Source of the DNA: a virus
DNA length: 20,296 nt
Strand: one strand, 5' to 3'
Virus record (IMG/VR): IMGVR_UViG_3300031658_000195
Location: 1 to 20,296 of that record
Made by a program: the position numbers and the translations under genes. Shown here one piece after another: positions 19,688 to 20,296 of this stretch. The stretch's first letter is position 1, and the number at the start of each line of letters is the position of its first letter. The notes beneath the pieces are model-generated. The model did no database searches. It was not told where the DNA came from and saw nothing but the letters and a program-made list of their open reading frames with translations.

Positions 19688-20173
19688 ATGAAAGTTTTTC
19701 GAGCAAATGAAAATGCAATACGCCCAACGTTTGATAGACATGAAGATGCGGTTTTTAATTTAAAAGCATGTTTTGAACCAAACAGTAAAGTACGTTTAAT
19801 TAATCCTTTAAACAAAAAAACCTTTACACCAACAAAAATATACAATGGAAAAACATGCGTTCAAGTATATCCACAACAAAGAATTCTAATACCAACCGGC
19901 CTAACGTTTGATGTTCCGTTGGATTGTGTATTAAAATTATATTCAGATCCTGACATATCAAATGAAAAAGGTTTGGTACTTTCAAACGGTGTTGAATTAA
20001 TTAGATCTGGATTAAATGAAGAATTACATGTAATGATTACAAATATTACAGACGGTGTTTCTGTTATTGAAACTGGTGGAAACATTGCTCTTGGTCAGCT
20101 CGAGAAAATGCTAGCATATTCGATTTCAGAAATTACAAAATTACCATCCGATGACGTGGCAGAGGATGCGTAA
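19688..20173 (+). CDS. degenerate dUTPase-fold protein
   Basis: Protein of 161 residues that reads like a trimeric dUTPase with weakened active-site motifs. DAVFNLKACF stands where motif I (AGYDL) is expected. QRILIPTGLTFDVP matches the usual beta-strand before motif II. The arginine-serine of motif II is absent, motif III appears as NGVELIRSGLNEELHVMITN without its Asp and Tyr, motif IV is NIALGQLEK, and no glycine-rich motif V is seen. Catalysis is therefore doubtful; it may be a structural or regulatory relative, or act on another nucleotide. GGAGTA precedes the ATG. It is the last gene of the clamp operon in this window. Confidence 0.7.
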   Translation: MKVFRANENAIRPTFDRHEDAVFNLKACFEPNSKVRLINPLNKKTFTPTKIYNGKTCVQVYPQQRILIPTGLTFDVPLDCVLKLYSDPDISNEKGLVLSNGVELIRSGLNEELHVMITNITDGVSVIETGGNIALGQLEKMLAYSISEITKLPSDDVAEDA

Positions 20174-20201
20174 ATATTTTAAAAAATCCACGTAAATTAT
20201 A

Positions 20202-20230
20202 TTGACATTCTATACAGAATCAGATATATT
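20202..20230 (+). promoter_or_regulatory. sigma70-type promoter with spacer palindrome, right edge
   Basis: TTGACA at 20202-20207, 17-nt spacer, TATATT at 20225-20230. ATTCTATACAGAAT at 20207-20220 is one base from the perfect palindrome at 7080. It points to a gene or RNA beyond the window. In the last 66 nt the only open frame starts at an ATG at 20259 without a ribosome binding site. Confidence 0.78.
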
Positions 20231-20296
20231 AATATCAAGAGCGCAGCATGGCCTGGTTATGCCCTTGAAACTTTACAGTACTAAAACACAACACAC

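Noticed and set aside
20231-20296. Possible structured RNA or tRNA start after the last promoter
   Set aside because: Only 66 nt are present; short pairings such as GCAT/ATGC exist, but no cloverleaf or conserved RNA fold can be supported.

Overview
The window reads as a piece of a tailed-phage genome of the T4 superfamily (myovirus), most likely marine. The DNA is AT-rich, the genes are short and tightly packed with many 1-8 nt overlaps, and a full T4-type replication set is recognisable: DNA polymerase gp43 (5'-truncated by the window edge), sliding clamp gp45, clamp loader gp44/gp62, translational repressor RegA, exonuclease DexA and dCMP hydroxymethylase gp42. There are no integrase, IS, tRNA, rRNA or CRISPR sequences. 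The host cannot be read from the sequence; the strong TTGACA/TATAAT promoters point to a bacterium with an ordinary housekeeping sigma factor.

Layout. 1-2.6 kb: polymerase C-terminal two thirds, a DUF465-like coiled-coil protein and a MazG-type nucleotide pyrophosphohydrolase, closed by an intrinsic terminator. 2.7-5.35 kb: accessory metabolism, with a PiT-family phosphate permease, small unknowns and, most strikingly, a ferredoxin-dependent bilin reductase of the PcyA/PcyX type. 5.36-6.03 kb: the only minus-strand island, two overlapping genes (a tail-anchored coiled-coil protein and a small secreted protein) behind a T4-late-type TATAAATA box. 6.1-8.3 kb: small early genes behind repeated promoter cassettes. 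8.3-16.7 kb: nucleotide and DNA-modification block, with a PD-(D/E)xK nuclease, dCMP hydroxymethylase, dCMP deaminase, adenine methyltransferase, fused nucleotidyltransferase/kinase, HAD phosphatase, GT-B glycosyltransferase, C5-cytosine methyltransferase, DexA and a GT-A glycosyltransferase. 16.7-20.2 kb: gp45, gp44, gp62, RegA and a degenerate dUTPase-fold protein.

How the genes may work together (inference). The phage probably makes 5-hydroxymethyl-dCMP. A dedicated kinase/nucleotidyltransferase plus HAD phosphatase may make an activated sugar-like donor, and one or two glycosyltransferases may attach it to hmC in DNA. The GT-B enzyme and the C5-methyltransferase both end in the same TLExF peptide as the polymerase, where T4-family polymerases bind the sliding clamp. 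This suggests that base modification is physically tethered to the replication clamp.

Regulation. Eleven TTGACA hexamers were found by eye on the plus strand, and ten have a -10-like hexamer at exactly 17 bp; the three found on the minus strand have none. Several lie inside coding sequence. Two of the cassettes are near duplicates from promoter to ribosome binding site, and three carry a palindrome ATTCT-N4-AGAAT between -35 and -10, a candidate operator. There is no gene-free stretch longer than about 125 bases.
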